A stretch of 64,000 bases of DNA from Bacteroidales bacterium (GTDB lineage Bacteria > Bacteroidota > Bacteroidia > Bacteroidales > UBA10428). The stretch covers positions 1 to 64,000 of the forward strand of contig JAFGSZ010000068.1 in NCBI GenBank assembly GCA_016934395.1. The letters run 5' to 3'. The notes under the pieces were generated by a model that saw nothing but the letters and a program-made list of their open reading frames with translations, was not told the origin of the DNA and made no database searches. Positions 14,507 to 23,993 of the stretch are shown here, in pieces. Each line of letters starts with the position of its first letter. Positions within the stretch are counted from its first letter, which is position 1. The translations under genes were made by a program, and so were the position numbers.

Positions 14507-17482
14507 ATGAAAAACCCTGGCATCTTTATAGATCTTATCTCCATATTCTACAGCGCTTTTGATGAAATTAAATTAAATCAAAAGACTTTGATGGAATATA
14601 TAAACTTAAATTTTGAAACTCAGCTTGATTTTGAAAATCTGAAACAAAGTATTGAAAAAAATAACAGTTACCGGCAAATTGGGAAGAACACAGATACTAT
14701 ACTTTCGGAAATAGAAGTGTATTGTAAAACACTCAATCTTTCAATTAGCGAGCGGGTATACAACTTTTTTTATATTATTGATTATCTTTTTATCAGCAGT
14801 AATTTAACCAATGAATTATATAGAGTACTTGAAACTCTGGGCAGCAGATTTTTTGTTGAACAGGATATATTTTCTCATGTTTTTGAATTTATAACAGCCA
14901 AAAATCCCGACGATCTTAACCGGAAGCCTTATCTGATAATTAAGTCCGCTTCAGAAAGTGATTCGGATCTTGAAGGCAGCTGGATAGAAGACAACATACC
15001 CCAGGAGGAAAAATTGACCAGGAATATTGAACTGGCGGGTTTTAACGGAACGATTGTTACTATGTATCTTCCGGCAACACGTAATTTTTACCTCAGAATT
15101 TTTAACACAAAAATTTCAATCCCAAAATTTGTGCAGCTTGAACCTGGTGGGTTGGTTTATATTGATAATAATAGTAATATACAATATCAATGGCTTAAAA
15201 AATATTATCTGAGAAACCAGAATATTTCCAGGATCAACATACTGGCCGAAAATGTATCTTATCAATACGCAAATTCTGATAAAGGAATTAAATCCTTCAG
15301 TTTTTTCGAAGAATCCGGTCAGCTTATTGGCATTATTGGTAAAGAAGGCGTTGGTAAATCCACATTGCTTGAATTATTTTCAGGAACTTTAAAATCAACA
15401 ACTGGAAATATATTTATTAATGGATATAATCTGGCAAGCAGCAGTTATCTGTTAAAAAATATAATTGGATACGTAAGCGAAAAAGACCTTTTGTTCGATG
15501 AACATACCGTATATGAGAACCTTTATTTATCCAGCAAGCTTTATTTAGGCAAGCTTTCAAAGGCTGAAAAACAACAACATATTCAAACAATTTTATATGA
15601 TCTTGATATTGCCGATATAAAAGAGGTGAAGGTGGGTAAGATTTCGGATAAAAACCTTCAACCTGGTCAGCGCCGTTTGGTAAATATCGCAGTGGAATTG
15701 TTGCGCAATCCTGAAATATTACTTATAGATAATGCAATTGAAGGATTAAATATGGCAGATGCTTCAAAAATTATCAGGGCATTATATCATTTAACCTTTA
15801 AAGGAAAATTAATAATAACCAGCATTAGCCAAACCAGTGAGGAAGCATTTAAATTATTCGATAAAATTTTTATAATTGACGACGGGGGATATCCTATATA
15901 TTATGGTAACACGGCTGAAGCGTTAGATTATTTTCAATCTAAAATTTTTCCGCAAAATTTGCGTAAACAGTCATCTCAAATTCCACAAAAAATTAATGCC
16001 GAGGAGATTATTGATGCCATAAATATAAAGAGCATTCAAACCGGGGATATCAATATTACGGAACGCAGAAAATCTCCTGAAGAATGGTATAAGGAGTATA
16101 ATAAAGTATCTTCAATTCCAAAAAAAACACCGCAACAACGTGTATTGCCCACAGGTATTTATCAACTGCCAAGTCTTGACAAACAATTTGCTGTATATAA
16201 TATCCGGAATTTTAAAACCAAGTATACTAATTACAAACGGCTTTTAATTACTTTTTCAGCAGGACCCATAATTGCATCAATAATTGCAGGGATTTGCAGG
16301 TTTCTGATGGGCACAGGTTACAGTTTTTCAGAAAATAGTAACCTGCCTTTATACATTTTCCTGTCAACCCTGGTAATGTTATTTTTCGGATTGTATGTTA
16401 GTGCAAACGAGATATGGAAAGAAAGGGACATATTACATAAAGAAGAATATCTTAATTACAGCAGGTTTAGTTATATCAATTCCAAGATTATTTTTTTGTT
16501 TTCAATTGCTGCCATTCATAGTTTATTATATACCCTTGCCGGAAATTTTGTGCTTGAGATCAAACAGACATTTTTTCAATTCTGGATTGCTAATTTTTCT
16601 ATTGAAGCTTTTGGAGTAATATTAGGTCTTGTATTTTCATCAACAGTGAGAAAAATTGAGACGATATTCAGTTTTTTTATTCCGTTAGTAATTGCCTTGA
16701 ATTTTTTATTGGGGGGCGGAGCAATTAAATTTTTTGAAAAGCCCGTGAAAAACAAATTTGATATTCCGGTTATCAGTGAGTTTATACCTTCTCGCTGGGC
16801 ATACGAAGCCCTGATGGTAGCTCAGTTTTCAAATAACCCATATGAAAAGCCGGTATTTGAAATCGATAATACGATCAGCAGGTCGAATTATTACTATGAA
16901 TATTTATTGCCTTTTATTAAAACGCATTTAAACTCCGGTGTTGAAAACATGAATAATCCCGATTCATTGAATTGGAATCTAAGTATAGTCCGTAACGGAA
17001 TAAAACAAATGTCAACCTATCCTGAAGTCTTTCAATTTGAATACCTTCAACGCCTGAATAATCAGGAGTTTTCGCTTGATATTGCCCGGGAGACCTCCGA
17101 TTATCTTACATACCTTGAACTGTTTTTTTATAATTTGCATCAGGATAAATTGTTGCATAAAGAAGAAGTATTAAGTCAGTATTCGGATCAAAAAAGGATG
17201 AAGGAAAACAATTACAACAAGTCAGTTGCCGAGTTGGTGCTGGCTAACCATATTACTGATCAGTTACAGCTTATTGATACCGTGCCGGTCCGGTTGTCCG
17301 ATCCCGTTTTTCAGGAACCGGTTTCAAATTATGGCAGAGCCAGGTTTTTTACCGGCACAAAAAAATTTAACGACCAGCTTATAGCTACATACTGGTTTAA
17401 TGTTTCAATTATTTGGTTATTCTCATTTCTGATTTATATATTTCTGTTATTTGACGTTTTTAAGAAATTTAGAATGAATTAA
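14507..17482 (+). CDS. ABC transporter ATPase-permease fusion with degenerate ATPase motifs
   Basis: 991 residues. Residues 1-250 are a helical domain plus a beta-rich stretch of unknown type. Residues ~250-480 are an ABC ATPase with intact Walker A (GKEGVGKST). The signature is replaced (LQPGQRR instead of LSGGQ), Walker B reads ILLIDNA so the catalytic Glu is Asn, and the H-switch is a Ser (TSISQ). Residues ~570-990 are an ABC-2-type membrane domain, with three or four helices around 570-720, a long extracytoplasmic loop and a last helix at the C-terminus. The order resembles ABCG-type half-transporters. Because ATP hydrolysis may be impaired, it could be a regulatory or sensing protein; that is inference. 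It is alone between gaps. Confidence 0.75.
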   Translation: MKNPGIFIDLISIFYSAFDEIKLNQKTLMEYINLNFETQLDFENLKQSIEKNNSYRQIGKNTDTILSEIEVYCKTLNLSISERVYNFFYIIDYLFISSNLTNELYRVLETLGSRFFVEQDIFSHVFEFITAKNPDDLNRKPYLIIKSASESDSDLEGSWIEDNIPQEEKLTRNIELAGFNGTIVTMYLPATRNFYLRIFNTKISIPKFVQLEPGGLVYIDNNSNIQYQWLKKYYLRNQNISRINILAENVSYQYANSDKGIKSFSFFEESGQLIGIIGKEGVGKSTLLELFSGTLKSTTGNIFINGYNLASSSYLLKNIIGYVSEKDLLFDEHTVYENLYLSSKLYLGKLSKAEKQQHIQTILYDLDIADIKEVKVGKISDKNLQPGQRRLVNIAVELLRNPEILLIDNAIEGLNMADASKIIRALYHLTFKGKLIITSISQTSEEAFKLFDKIFIIDDGGYPIYYGNTAEALDYFQSKIFPQNLRKQSSQIPQKINAEEIIDAINIKSIQTGDINITERRKSPEEWYKEYNKVSSIPKKTPQQRVLPTGIYQLPSLDKQFAVYNIRNFKTKYTNYKRLLITFSAGPIIASIIAGICRFLMGTGYSFSENSNLPLYIFLSTLVMLFFGLYVSANEIWKERDILHKEEYLNYSRFSYINSKIIFLFSIAAIHSLLYTLAGNFVLEIKQTFFQFWIANFSIEAFGVILGLVFSSTVRKIETIFSFFIPLVIALNFLLGGGAIKFFEKPVKNKFDIPVISEFIPSRWAYEALMVAQFSNNPYEKPVFEIDNTISRSNYYYEYLLPFIKTHLNSGVENMNNPDSLNWNLSIVRNGIKQMSTYPEVFQFEYLQRLNNQEFSLDIARETSDYLTYLELFFYNLHQDKLLHKEEVLSQYSDQKRMKENNYNKSVAELVLANHITDQLQLIDTVPVRLSDPVFQEPVSNYGRARFFTGTKKFNDQLIATYWFNVSIIWLFSFLIYIFLLFDVFKKFRMN

Positions 17483-17545
17483 ATTAATTTTCAGGGAGAG
17501 CATTACCGGGACAGATTCCGGCTTACATGCAATTTAGCATAACAC

Positions 17546-17576
17546 TATGGAATAATTATAGTTGTCTTATTCCATA
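17546..17576. repeat. Perfect 10-bp inverted repeat
   Basis: tatggaataa (17546-17555) and ttattccata (17567-17576) form a perfect palindrome with an 11-nt loop and no T-run. It lies between the ABC fusion and the symporter gene. It may be an operator for the symporter or a hairpin at the end of the ABC mRNA. Confidence 0.5.
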
Positions 17577-17663
17577 AAACCTGAAAATGAAATGGCAGTT
17601 ATTTAATTTTTATTAATTTAGGGGCCATTAAAAAATAAATCTTCCAACTAAATCTTGTTTTAT

Positions 17664-19511
17664 ATGAAATTAAACTTTGTTGATGTTCTGATCATAATGA
17701 TTTATCTCACATCCACAGTTGTTATTGGGTTGGTGCTTAAAAAGAAGGCCCAGAGCGATAAATCAACATATTTATTAGGCGGAAATAAATTACCGTGGTA
17801 TTTACTTGGTTTATCTAATGCCTCCGGAATGTTTGATATTTCCGGTACCATGTGGTTAGTGACCCTGATGTTTGTATATGGATTAAAAAGTATTTGGATT
17901 CCGTGGTTATGGCCGGTATTTAACCAGGTTTTCTTAATGGTATACCTGTCGGCATGGTTGCGACGTTCAAATGTTACCACCGGGGCAGAATGGATTGGAA
18001 CACGATTTGGTTTTGGCAAGGGAGCAGCATTATCGCACAACATTGTTGTTGTTTTTGCTTTAATAAGCTGTCTTGGTTTCCTTGCATACGGATTTATTGG
18101 TTTGGGAAAATTTATGGAAATATTTATTCCATGGGAAGTTGTGTCTCCCTATATACCTTTTCATGTAAGCGCAGAATACGTTCCCCATCTTTATGGAATT
18201 GTATTCACACTGTTTGCTGTGTTTTATGCTGTGTTAGGAGGTATGGTAAGTATTGTATGGGCAGATGTGGTGCAGTACTTAATAATGACCATTTCATCTG
18301 TTGTAATTGGAATTATTGCAATGAAAGCACTGGCAGTACATCCCTTAAACGTTCCTGACGGATGGGCAAATCCATTTTTCGGAGCAAGGCTTAATCTCGA
18401 CTGGACCCATATAATACCGGAAGTAAAAGCTAAAATTGCTTCAGACGGATATTCTCTGTTTTCATTGTTCTTTGGTATGATGCTGTTTAAAGGAATATTA
18501 ATAAGTGTGGCAGGTCCCGCGCCAAATTATGATATGCAGAAAATTCTTGCTACCAAAAGTCCGAAAGAAGCTGCAAAAATGAGTGGATTTGTTTCCATAG
18601 TGCTGAATCCCGTCAGATATTTTATGATAGCAGGTTTTGGTGTACTGGCAGTATTATTTTATGATAAGCTTGATTTAATAGTAGCCGGAAATATTGATTT
18701 TGAACAGATTCTGCCTTCATCAATAAATGAATTTGCCCCTATTGGAATTTTGGGATTACTGCTTGCCGGTCTTTTGGCTGCCTTTAATTCTACGTTTGCC
18801 GGCACATTAAATGCTGCACAAGCATATGTAATCAATGATATATATTTAAAATACCTAAACCCGAAAGCTTCTAATAAGCAGGTATCAAATGCCAATTACA
18901 TTATCGGACTCATTGTTTTAATTATCAGTATTATATTCGGAATTTTCGCGAAGAATGTCAACAGTGTTTTACAATGGCTTGTTTCAGGGCTGTGGGGAGG
19001 CTATACGGTAGCCAATATTTTAAAATGGTACTGGTGGCGGTTTAACGGTCATGGCTATTTCTGGGGAATGCTGGCCGGAATTTTAACCGCTCTTATTGCA
19101 CCTAAAATATTACCTCCTATGTTCCCGAGTATACCCCAGGATATTATACTGTTGTATTTCTTCCCCTTATTCCTGATAGTTTCATTAGCCGGTAGTTTAA
19201 TTGGAACCTATGTAAAACCGCCCACGGATGAAAAAGTGCTTATGGCTTTTTACAGCAAAGTCAGACCCTGGGGATTCTGGAAACCGATTCATGAAAAAGT
19301 AGTTGCCCTAAATCCTGATTTTAAGAAGAATACCAATTTTAAAATGGATATGTTTAATGTTTTTATTGGTATTATTGGACAAACAGCAATTGTGGCATTG
19401 CCCATATTTCTTATTATTAAGAAATTCTCTTCAATGTCTGTTGCCATCGGAATTATTGTAATAACCATAATAATACTTAAGAAAACCTGGTGGGATAAAC
19501 TTGAAGATTAA
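17664..19511 (+). CDS. Sodium:solute symporter (SSS family)
   Basis: A 615-residue inner-membrane carrier with about 13-14 predicted helices, importing a small organic solute with Na+. N-terminal features of the SSS family include the GGNKLPWYLLGLSNASGMFD region and TGAEWIGTRFGFG. I start at the ATG at 17664; the track start at 17655 is a TTG only three codons earlier. The substrate cannot be read from the sequence. The next gene is a GH9 endoglucanase, which makes a sugar plausible but not certain, especially as a terminator separates them. Length is at the upper end for the family because of a C-terminal extension with two extra helices. Confidence 0.85.
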   Translation: MKLNFVDVLIIMIYLTSTVVIGLVLKKKAQSDKSTYLLGGNKLPWYLLGLSNASGMFDISGTMWLVTLMFVYGLKSIWIPWLWPVFNQVFLMVYLSAWLRRSNVTTGAEWIGTRFGFGKGAALSHNIVVVFALISCLGFLAYGFIGLGKFMEIFIPWEVVSPYIPFHVSAEYVPHLYGIVFTLFAVFYAVLGGMVSIVWADVVQYLIMTISSVVIGIIAMKALAVHPLNVPDGWANPFFGARLNLDWTHIIPEVKAKIASDGYSLFSLFFGMMLFKGILISVAGPAPNYDMQKILATKSPKEAAKMSGFVSIVLNPVRYFMIAGFGVLAVLFYDKLDLIVAGNIDFEQILPSSINEFAPIGILGLLLAGLLAAFNSTFAGTLNAAQAYVINDIYLKYLNPKASNKQVSNANYIIGLIVLIISIIFGIFAKNVNSVLQWLVSGLWGGYTVANILKWYWWRFNGHGYFWGMLAGILTALIAPKILPPMFPSIPQDIILLYFFPLFLIVSLAGSLIGTYVKPPTDEKVLMAFYSKVRPWGFWKPIHEKVVALNPDFKKNTNFKMDMFNVFIGIIGQTAIVALPIFLIIKKFSSMSVAIGIIVITIIILKKTWWDKLED

Positions 19512-19519
19512 TATATTTA

Positions 19520-19555
19520 AAAGCCCGGGGTTAATATTCCGGGCTTTACCCTTTT
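19520..19555 (+). terminator. Intrinsic terminator after the symporter gene
   Basis: Stem aaagcccgg / ccgggcttt (9 bp, 10-nt loop) followed by accctttt. It ends the symporter transcript and separates it from the GH9 gene. Confidence 0.8.
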
Positions 19556-19614
19556 TAGGGTTACTAATGTATAAATAAAACAAATTGCCAGCTAAAACCT
19601 AAAAATCTGCATTC

Positions 19615-21318
19615 ATGAAAATTAAATCTTTAGTTTTAATTGTTTTTATCGGATCAGCTCTTCTTACAGGGTGCACGCCTAACGACCAGCATCAATTAAG
19701 TGATATGATAAAAATTAACCAGCTGGGATATTTTCCGGATGGCGTGAAAACATTTGTAGTGGTGGATACTGCTGCCATAAAATTTGAACTGATCAATACA
19801 AAAGGAAAAAAAGTGTTTGAAGGTAATCTTTCAGGGACTAAATTCTGGGAGCCTTCAGGAGAATATCTGCAAACAGGTGATTTTTCAGACTTTAAAGATA
19901 CCGGTACTTATATGGTAGTGGTTAAAAATCTGGGAAGTTCATATCCTTTTAAAATTGGCAGTGATATTTATAAGGAAGCGCTAAAGGCAAGCTTAAAGTC
20001 ATATTATTATATACGGGCTTCAATGGAAATATTGCCGGAGTATGGCGACATATACAGCAGACCGATGGCTCATCCCGATACGCAATGTTATTTTCATGAA
20101 ACAACAGGTTATCCAGCCGAAGATTTTATATCCTCTCCCGGAGGATGGTATGATGCCGGTGATTATAATAAATATATTGTTAACGGTGGAATTACCAATG
20201 CCACCATGCTGGATTTATATGAATTATACCCGGATGTGGTTACTGATAATTATACAAATATTCCGGAGAGCAATAACGGTATAAGCGATCTTCTTGATGA
20301 GGTGAAATATGAGCTGGATTGGTTTCTTACCATGCAGGATAAAGATGGTGGTGTGTTTTTTAAACTTACCACTAAAAACTTTGAGGGTTTTGTTAAACCT
20401 GTGGAAGCAGTTTCTCCCAGATTTATTATGAAAAAAGCAACAGCTTCTGCTCTGGGTTTTGCTGCCAATATGGCCCAGGCATCAAGAATTTATAAAAAAA
20501 TTGATCCTGAACTTGCCGGCAAATATTTGACGGCAGCTGAAAAAGCCTGGAAATGGGCAGTAACCAATGATAAAGTATATTACAGGAATCCTGAGGACGT
20601 GCATACCGGTGAATATGGAGATGATGAAATATTGGAAGAATTTTTCTGGACGGCAGCTGAACTGTATATTACCACCAATTCAGAAGAATACAAAAATTAT
20701 GTTCAGCAAAACTGGAAAAAATTTCAATTTTTTGAAGGCGACAGCTGGAGAAGGTATTTACAATGTTTAGCATATTATTCATTGTACACCAATGGATACG
20801 CAGCAGAATTTCCTGAAATTGAACCCTCCATAATTTCAGAAGCAGATAAACTGCTTGAAGAGAGTAAAGATTCTCCTTATGGAAATCATCAATTTGATTA
20901 TGAGTGGGCTTCAAACTGTGATGTTGTTAATCAGGCAATGATTTATTGTTATGCCTACCAGATATCGAAAGAAAAAAAATATTATGATGCAATTCTCGAA
21001 TCACTGGATTATATTTTTGGCAAAAACGCTACGGGATATTCATTTTTGACAGGATTTGGTGGAAAACCCTCTAAACACCCGCATAACAGGCTTATAGATA
21101 CTGATGAAATTGATGATCCTATTCCCGGATTCCTGGTTGGCGGTCCGAATTTTTATAAACATGATCTGGCAAAAGTAAATGAAGTAGGATTAGAGTATCC
21201 TGCAGAACCGGCGAAATGTTATATCGACCATGTGAACAGTTTTGCATCAAATGAAACCTGCATTAACTGGAATGCACCTTTAATATTCGTTTTAGGTTTT
21301 GTAGAAAAGAACAAATAA
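19615..21318 (+). CDS. GH9 endoglucanase lipoprotein
   Basis: 567 residues; an inverting beta-1,4-glucanase acting on cellulose or mixed-linkage glucan. The N-terminus is a lipoprotein signal with LLTGC. Residues ~30-110 are the CelD-type Ig-like domain (IKINQLGYFPDG). The (alpha/alpha)6 barrel follows, with the catalytic base region GGWYDAGDYNKYIVNGG near 180, HPHNRLID near 490, and the acid Glu region SFASNETCINWNAPL near the C-terminus. All key GH9 residues are present, so it should be active. The lipid anchor places it at a membrane, perhaps the cell surface. It is monocistronic between two terminators. Confidence 0.92.
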   Translation: MKIKSLVLIVFIGSALLTGCTPNDQHQLSDMIKINQLGYFPDGVKTFVVVDTAAIKFELINTKGKKVFEGNLSGTKFWEPSGEYLQTGDFSDFKDTGTYMVVVKNLGSSYPFKIGSDIYKEALKASLKSYYYIRASMEILPEYGDIYSRPMAHPDTQCYFHETTGYPAEDFISSPGGWYDAGDYNKYIVNGGITNATMLDLYELYPDVVTDNYTNIPESNNGISDLLDEVKYELDWFLTMQDKDGGVFFKLTTKNFEGFVKPVEAVSPRFIMKKATASALGFAANMAQASRIYKKIDPELAGKYLTAAEKAWKWAVTNDKVYYRNPEDVHTGEYGDDEILEEFFWTAAELYITTNSEEYKNYVQQNWKKFQFFEGDSWRRYLQCLAYYSLYTNGYAAEFPEIEPSIISEADKLLEESKDSPYGNHQFDYEWASNCDVVNQAMIYCYAYQISKEKKYYDAILESLDYIFGKNATGYSFLTGFGGKPSKHPHNRLIDTDEIDDPIPGFLVGGPNFYKHDLAKVNEVGLEYPAEPAKCYIDHVNSFASNETCINWNAPLIFVLGFVEKNK

Positions 21319-21340
21319 AAATCCAACTACTAACCCTCGA

Positions 21341-21382
21341 AAAAGTCTCATTTAACGCGCTGTTATCTGAGACTTTTTTTTC
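21341..21382 (+). terminator. Intrinsic terminator after the GH9 gene
   Basis: aaaagtctca and tgagactttt pair over 10 bp with a 17-nt loop; eight T follow the stem. Confidence 0.8.
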
Positions 21383-21463
21383 TTTAATTCTATTCTCCCC
21401 AATATATTTTAATAAATACCATTTTCTTTTCAGGCATTGTCAAATTAATACAACGGAATACAC

Positions 21464-21471
21464 TACCTTTG
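21464..21471 (+). promoter_or_regulatory. Putative -7 element (TACCTTTG) of typA
   Basis: TACCTTTG followed by C fits the Bacteroidetes -7 box. It is 17 nt from the ATG, implying a very short leader. A TTG at 21437-21439 is further away than usual for a -33 box. Confidence 0.5.
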
Positions 21472-21488
21472 CAGGCCGAAAAAATTGA

Positions 21489-23291
21489 ATGATGCAGGAT
21501 ATAAGAAATATTGCGATTATTGCCCATGTTGATCATGGAAAGACAACACTTGTGGATAAGATGCTGGTGATGGGGAAACTCTTTAAAGACCATGAAAAGC
21601 CCGGTGACCTGATTATGGACAGTAACGATCTGGAACGTGAACGGGGTATTACAATCCTGGCTAAGAATGTTTCTGTTGTTTATAAGAAAACAAAAATTAA
21701 TATTATTGATACCCCCGGTCATGCCGACTTTGGTGGTGAAGTGGAGCGTGTACTTAATATGGCCGATGGTGTATTATTACTTGTAGATGCATTTGAAGGT
21801 ACCATGCCCCAAACCCGTTTTGTACTGCAAAAAGCGATACAACTGGGATTAAAACCTATCGTAGTTATTAATAAAGTGGACAAGCCCAATTGCCGGCCGG
21901 AAGAGGTTCAGGAGCAGGTATTTGAACTGATGTATAATCTGGAAGCTTCGGAAGATCAACTCGATTTTCCTACAATATACGGTTCAGCAAAAGAAGGATG
22001 GATGTCGGACGATTGGAAAAAACCTACAACGGATATTTTACCGCTGCTTGAGGCCATTATTAAGCATATACCGCCGCCTAAAGTCCGCAAAGGTACCCCA
22101 CAATTGCTGATAACTTCGCTTGAATATTCTTCTTATGTGGGCAGGATTGCAGTGGGCAAGGTATACCGCGGGGAAATTACTTCCGGAATGCCGGTTACCC
22201 TTGTAAAACGAAATCAGAATTTGAAACGCACCAGGATTAAAGAATTGATGCTTTATGAAGGTTTGGGAAAAATAAAAGCAGATAAAATTAATTCCGGAGA
22301 AATTTGCGCTATTGTAGGCCTCGAAGACTTTGAAATAGGGGATACTGTGGCCGATTTTGATAATCCGGAAGCCCTTGATCCGATATCTATTGATGAACCT
22401 ACCATGAGTATGGTGTTTACTATAAATGATTCTCCGTTTTATGGTAAGGAAGGAAAATTTGTAACCTCAAGACATTTAAAAGACCGGCTTGACCGGGAAC
22501 TTGAGAAAAACCTGGCGTTGCGGGTAGAACCCACCGATTCGGCAGACGCTTTTAATGTGTTCGGAAGGGGTGTATTGCATCTTTCTATTTTAATTGAAAC
22601 CATGCGCCGCGAAGGATACGAATTACAGGTAGGACAGCCCAGGGTAATTATCAAAAATATAGGCGGTGAAAAATGCGAACCTATAGAAGAATTATCGATT
22701 GATCTTCCGGAGGAATATTCAGGAAAAGTAATCGAAATGGTTTCCAGAAGAAAGGGTGAATTACTGAATATGGAACGCAAGGGTGAGCGGTTGCATCTAG
22801 AGTTTTCCATACCTTCGAGGGGTATTATTGGCTTACGAAACAACATGCTAACTGCTACGGCGGGAGAAGCTGTACTTTCACACAGATTTAAATCATTTGA
22901 AGTGTATAAAGGAGATATCGAACGGAGGCAGAACGGATCGCTGATAGCCATGGAAACGGGTACCGCTTTTGCGTATGCACTGGATAAATTACAAGACAGG
23001 GGAAGCTATTTTATCGATCCGCAACAAGAAGTATATGCCGGCCAGGTAGTTGGAGAAAACACCCGCTCGGGTGACCTGGTAATTAATGTTACAAAATCTA
23101 AGAAGTTAACGAATATGCGTGCCTCCGGTGCAGATGACAAAGTTCGGCTGGCCCCTGCAATCAAATATTCCCTTGAAGAAGCCCTGGAATATATCCAGGA
23201 GGATGAATATGTGGAAGTAACCCCAAAATCCATCAGGCTGCGGAAAATTTACCTGGACGAAAACGAGCGAAAAAGAAGAAATAAAAAGTAA
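21489..23291 (+). CDS. typA: Translational GTPase TypA/BipA
   Basis: A 600-residue ribosome-associated GTPase of the EF-G/LepA class, involved in ribosome assembly and stress or cold adaptation. G1 is AHVDHGKTT, the switch I motif is RERGITI, G3 is DTPGHADFGGEVER and G4 is NKVDK. Elongation-factor domains II, III and V and the TypA-specific C-terminal domain follow (LRNNMLTATAGEAVL, and NVTKSKKLTNMRASG). Length is normal. Two ATGs stand in a row at the start; the second would remove only one residue. Confidence 0.97.
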   Translation: MMQDIRNIAIIAHVDHGKTTLVDKMLVMGKLFKDHEKPGDLIMDSNDLERERGITILAKNVSVVYKKTKINIIDTPGHADFGGEVERVLNMADGVLLLVDAFEGTMPQTRFVLQKAIQLGLKPIVVINKVDKPNCRPEEVQEQVFELMYNLEASEDQLDFPTIYGSAKEGWMSDDWKKPTTDILPLLEAIIKHIPPPKVRKGTPQLLITSLEYSSYVGRIAVGKVYRGEITSGMPVTLVKRNQNLKRTRIKELMLYEGLGKIKADKINSGEICAIVGLEDFEIGDTVADFDNPEALDPISIDEPTMSMVFTINDSPFYGKEGKFVTSRHLKDRLDRELEKNLALRVEPTDSADAFNVFGRGVLHLSILIETMRREGYELQVGQPRVIIKNIGGEKCEPIEELSIDLPEEYSGKVIEMVSRRKGELLNMERKGERLHLEFSIPSRGIIGLRNNMLTATAGEAVLSHRFKSFEVYKGDIERRQNGSLIAMETGTAFAYALDKLQDRGSYFIDPQQEVYAGQVVGENTRSGDLVINVTKSKKLTNMRASGADDKVRLAPAIKYSLEEALEYIQEDEYVEVTPKSIRLRKIYLDENERKRRNKK

Positions 23292-23391
23292 TTACAGGTT
23301 CTTTTTTAATATCAGCATTCTTCTTGTTATTGCCAATAAATCGTTGTAAGAATTTTCTTGTTATGTTTTTGTAGTTCAGAAAGAAAATTAT

Positions 23392-23844
23392 TTATTGCAA
23401 TTCAAAAATATTTCCTGAAAAGATCTCAAAGAAAAATACTTTGTGAAATTTTGAATTGAAATTCCACTGATCAATTTTGTCAGGAATATTATATGAAGTA
23501 GATTTCTCAATAATTTCTGCGGTGATGATCAGCCACAATTCTTCTACCTTCTTTTTTCTGTATATGGGTAATTTTTCTTCTTTATTGTATATTGTTTTTT
23601 CAAGGTTTTCTTTGGTAAAAGGCACAGGCAAACTCTCATAGGGTCTATCTGAATGCAGGTAATTAAACGAATTGGGTTGTTTTAATCGGGTAAGCTCAAT
23701 GCCTATTGCGCTTCTTGAACTTCTTTTAAGAATAAAATCCGGAGATTCGGTTTTGATAAGTTTTCCTGAGGGAAACTGATCATACTTTTCAGCAAAGTAG
23801 TGCATGATTAAGTTTTCATCCTGGTATTTTTCATCAGCCGTCAT
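23392..23844 (-). CDS. Hypothetical protein, possible PD-(D/E)XK nuclease fold
   Basis: 150 residues, no signal peptide, no membrane segment. I do not recognise the family. The segment ESPDFILKRSSRSAIGIELTR has the spacing of a PD-(D/E)XK-like core (Asp in SPDF, Glu then Thr in GIELT), which often marks small nuclease-like proteins. The C-terminal half is rich in aromatic and charged residues. It stands alone between typA and the helicase gene, convergent with typA. The fold suggestion is inference from one motif only. Confidence 0.6.
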   Translation of the reverse strand: MTADEKYQDENLIMHYFAEKYDQFPSGKLIKTESPDFILKRSSRSAIGIELTRLKQPNSFNYLHSDRPYESLPVPFTKENLEKTIYNKEEKLPIYRKKKVEELWLIITAEIIEKSTSYNIPDKIDQWNFNSKFHKVFFFEIFSGNIFELQ

Positions 23845-23993
23845 TGTTTCCTGAAATTTTCAACAAAAAACCTGATAACAAATCAATCCCGGTATAAAGT
23901 TAATTGATAATTTTTATTGTATAAAAAGGAATATAAAATTATATTCCCTTTTCAGGAAATATAGAACAATACGAATAGTATGGATTAAACCGG

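Noticed and set aside
22439-22951. 170-codon minus-strand ORF
   Set aside because: Lies entirely inside typA, in its antisense frame; no start signal or recognisable domain. A shadow of codon bias.
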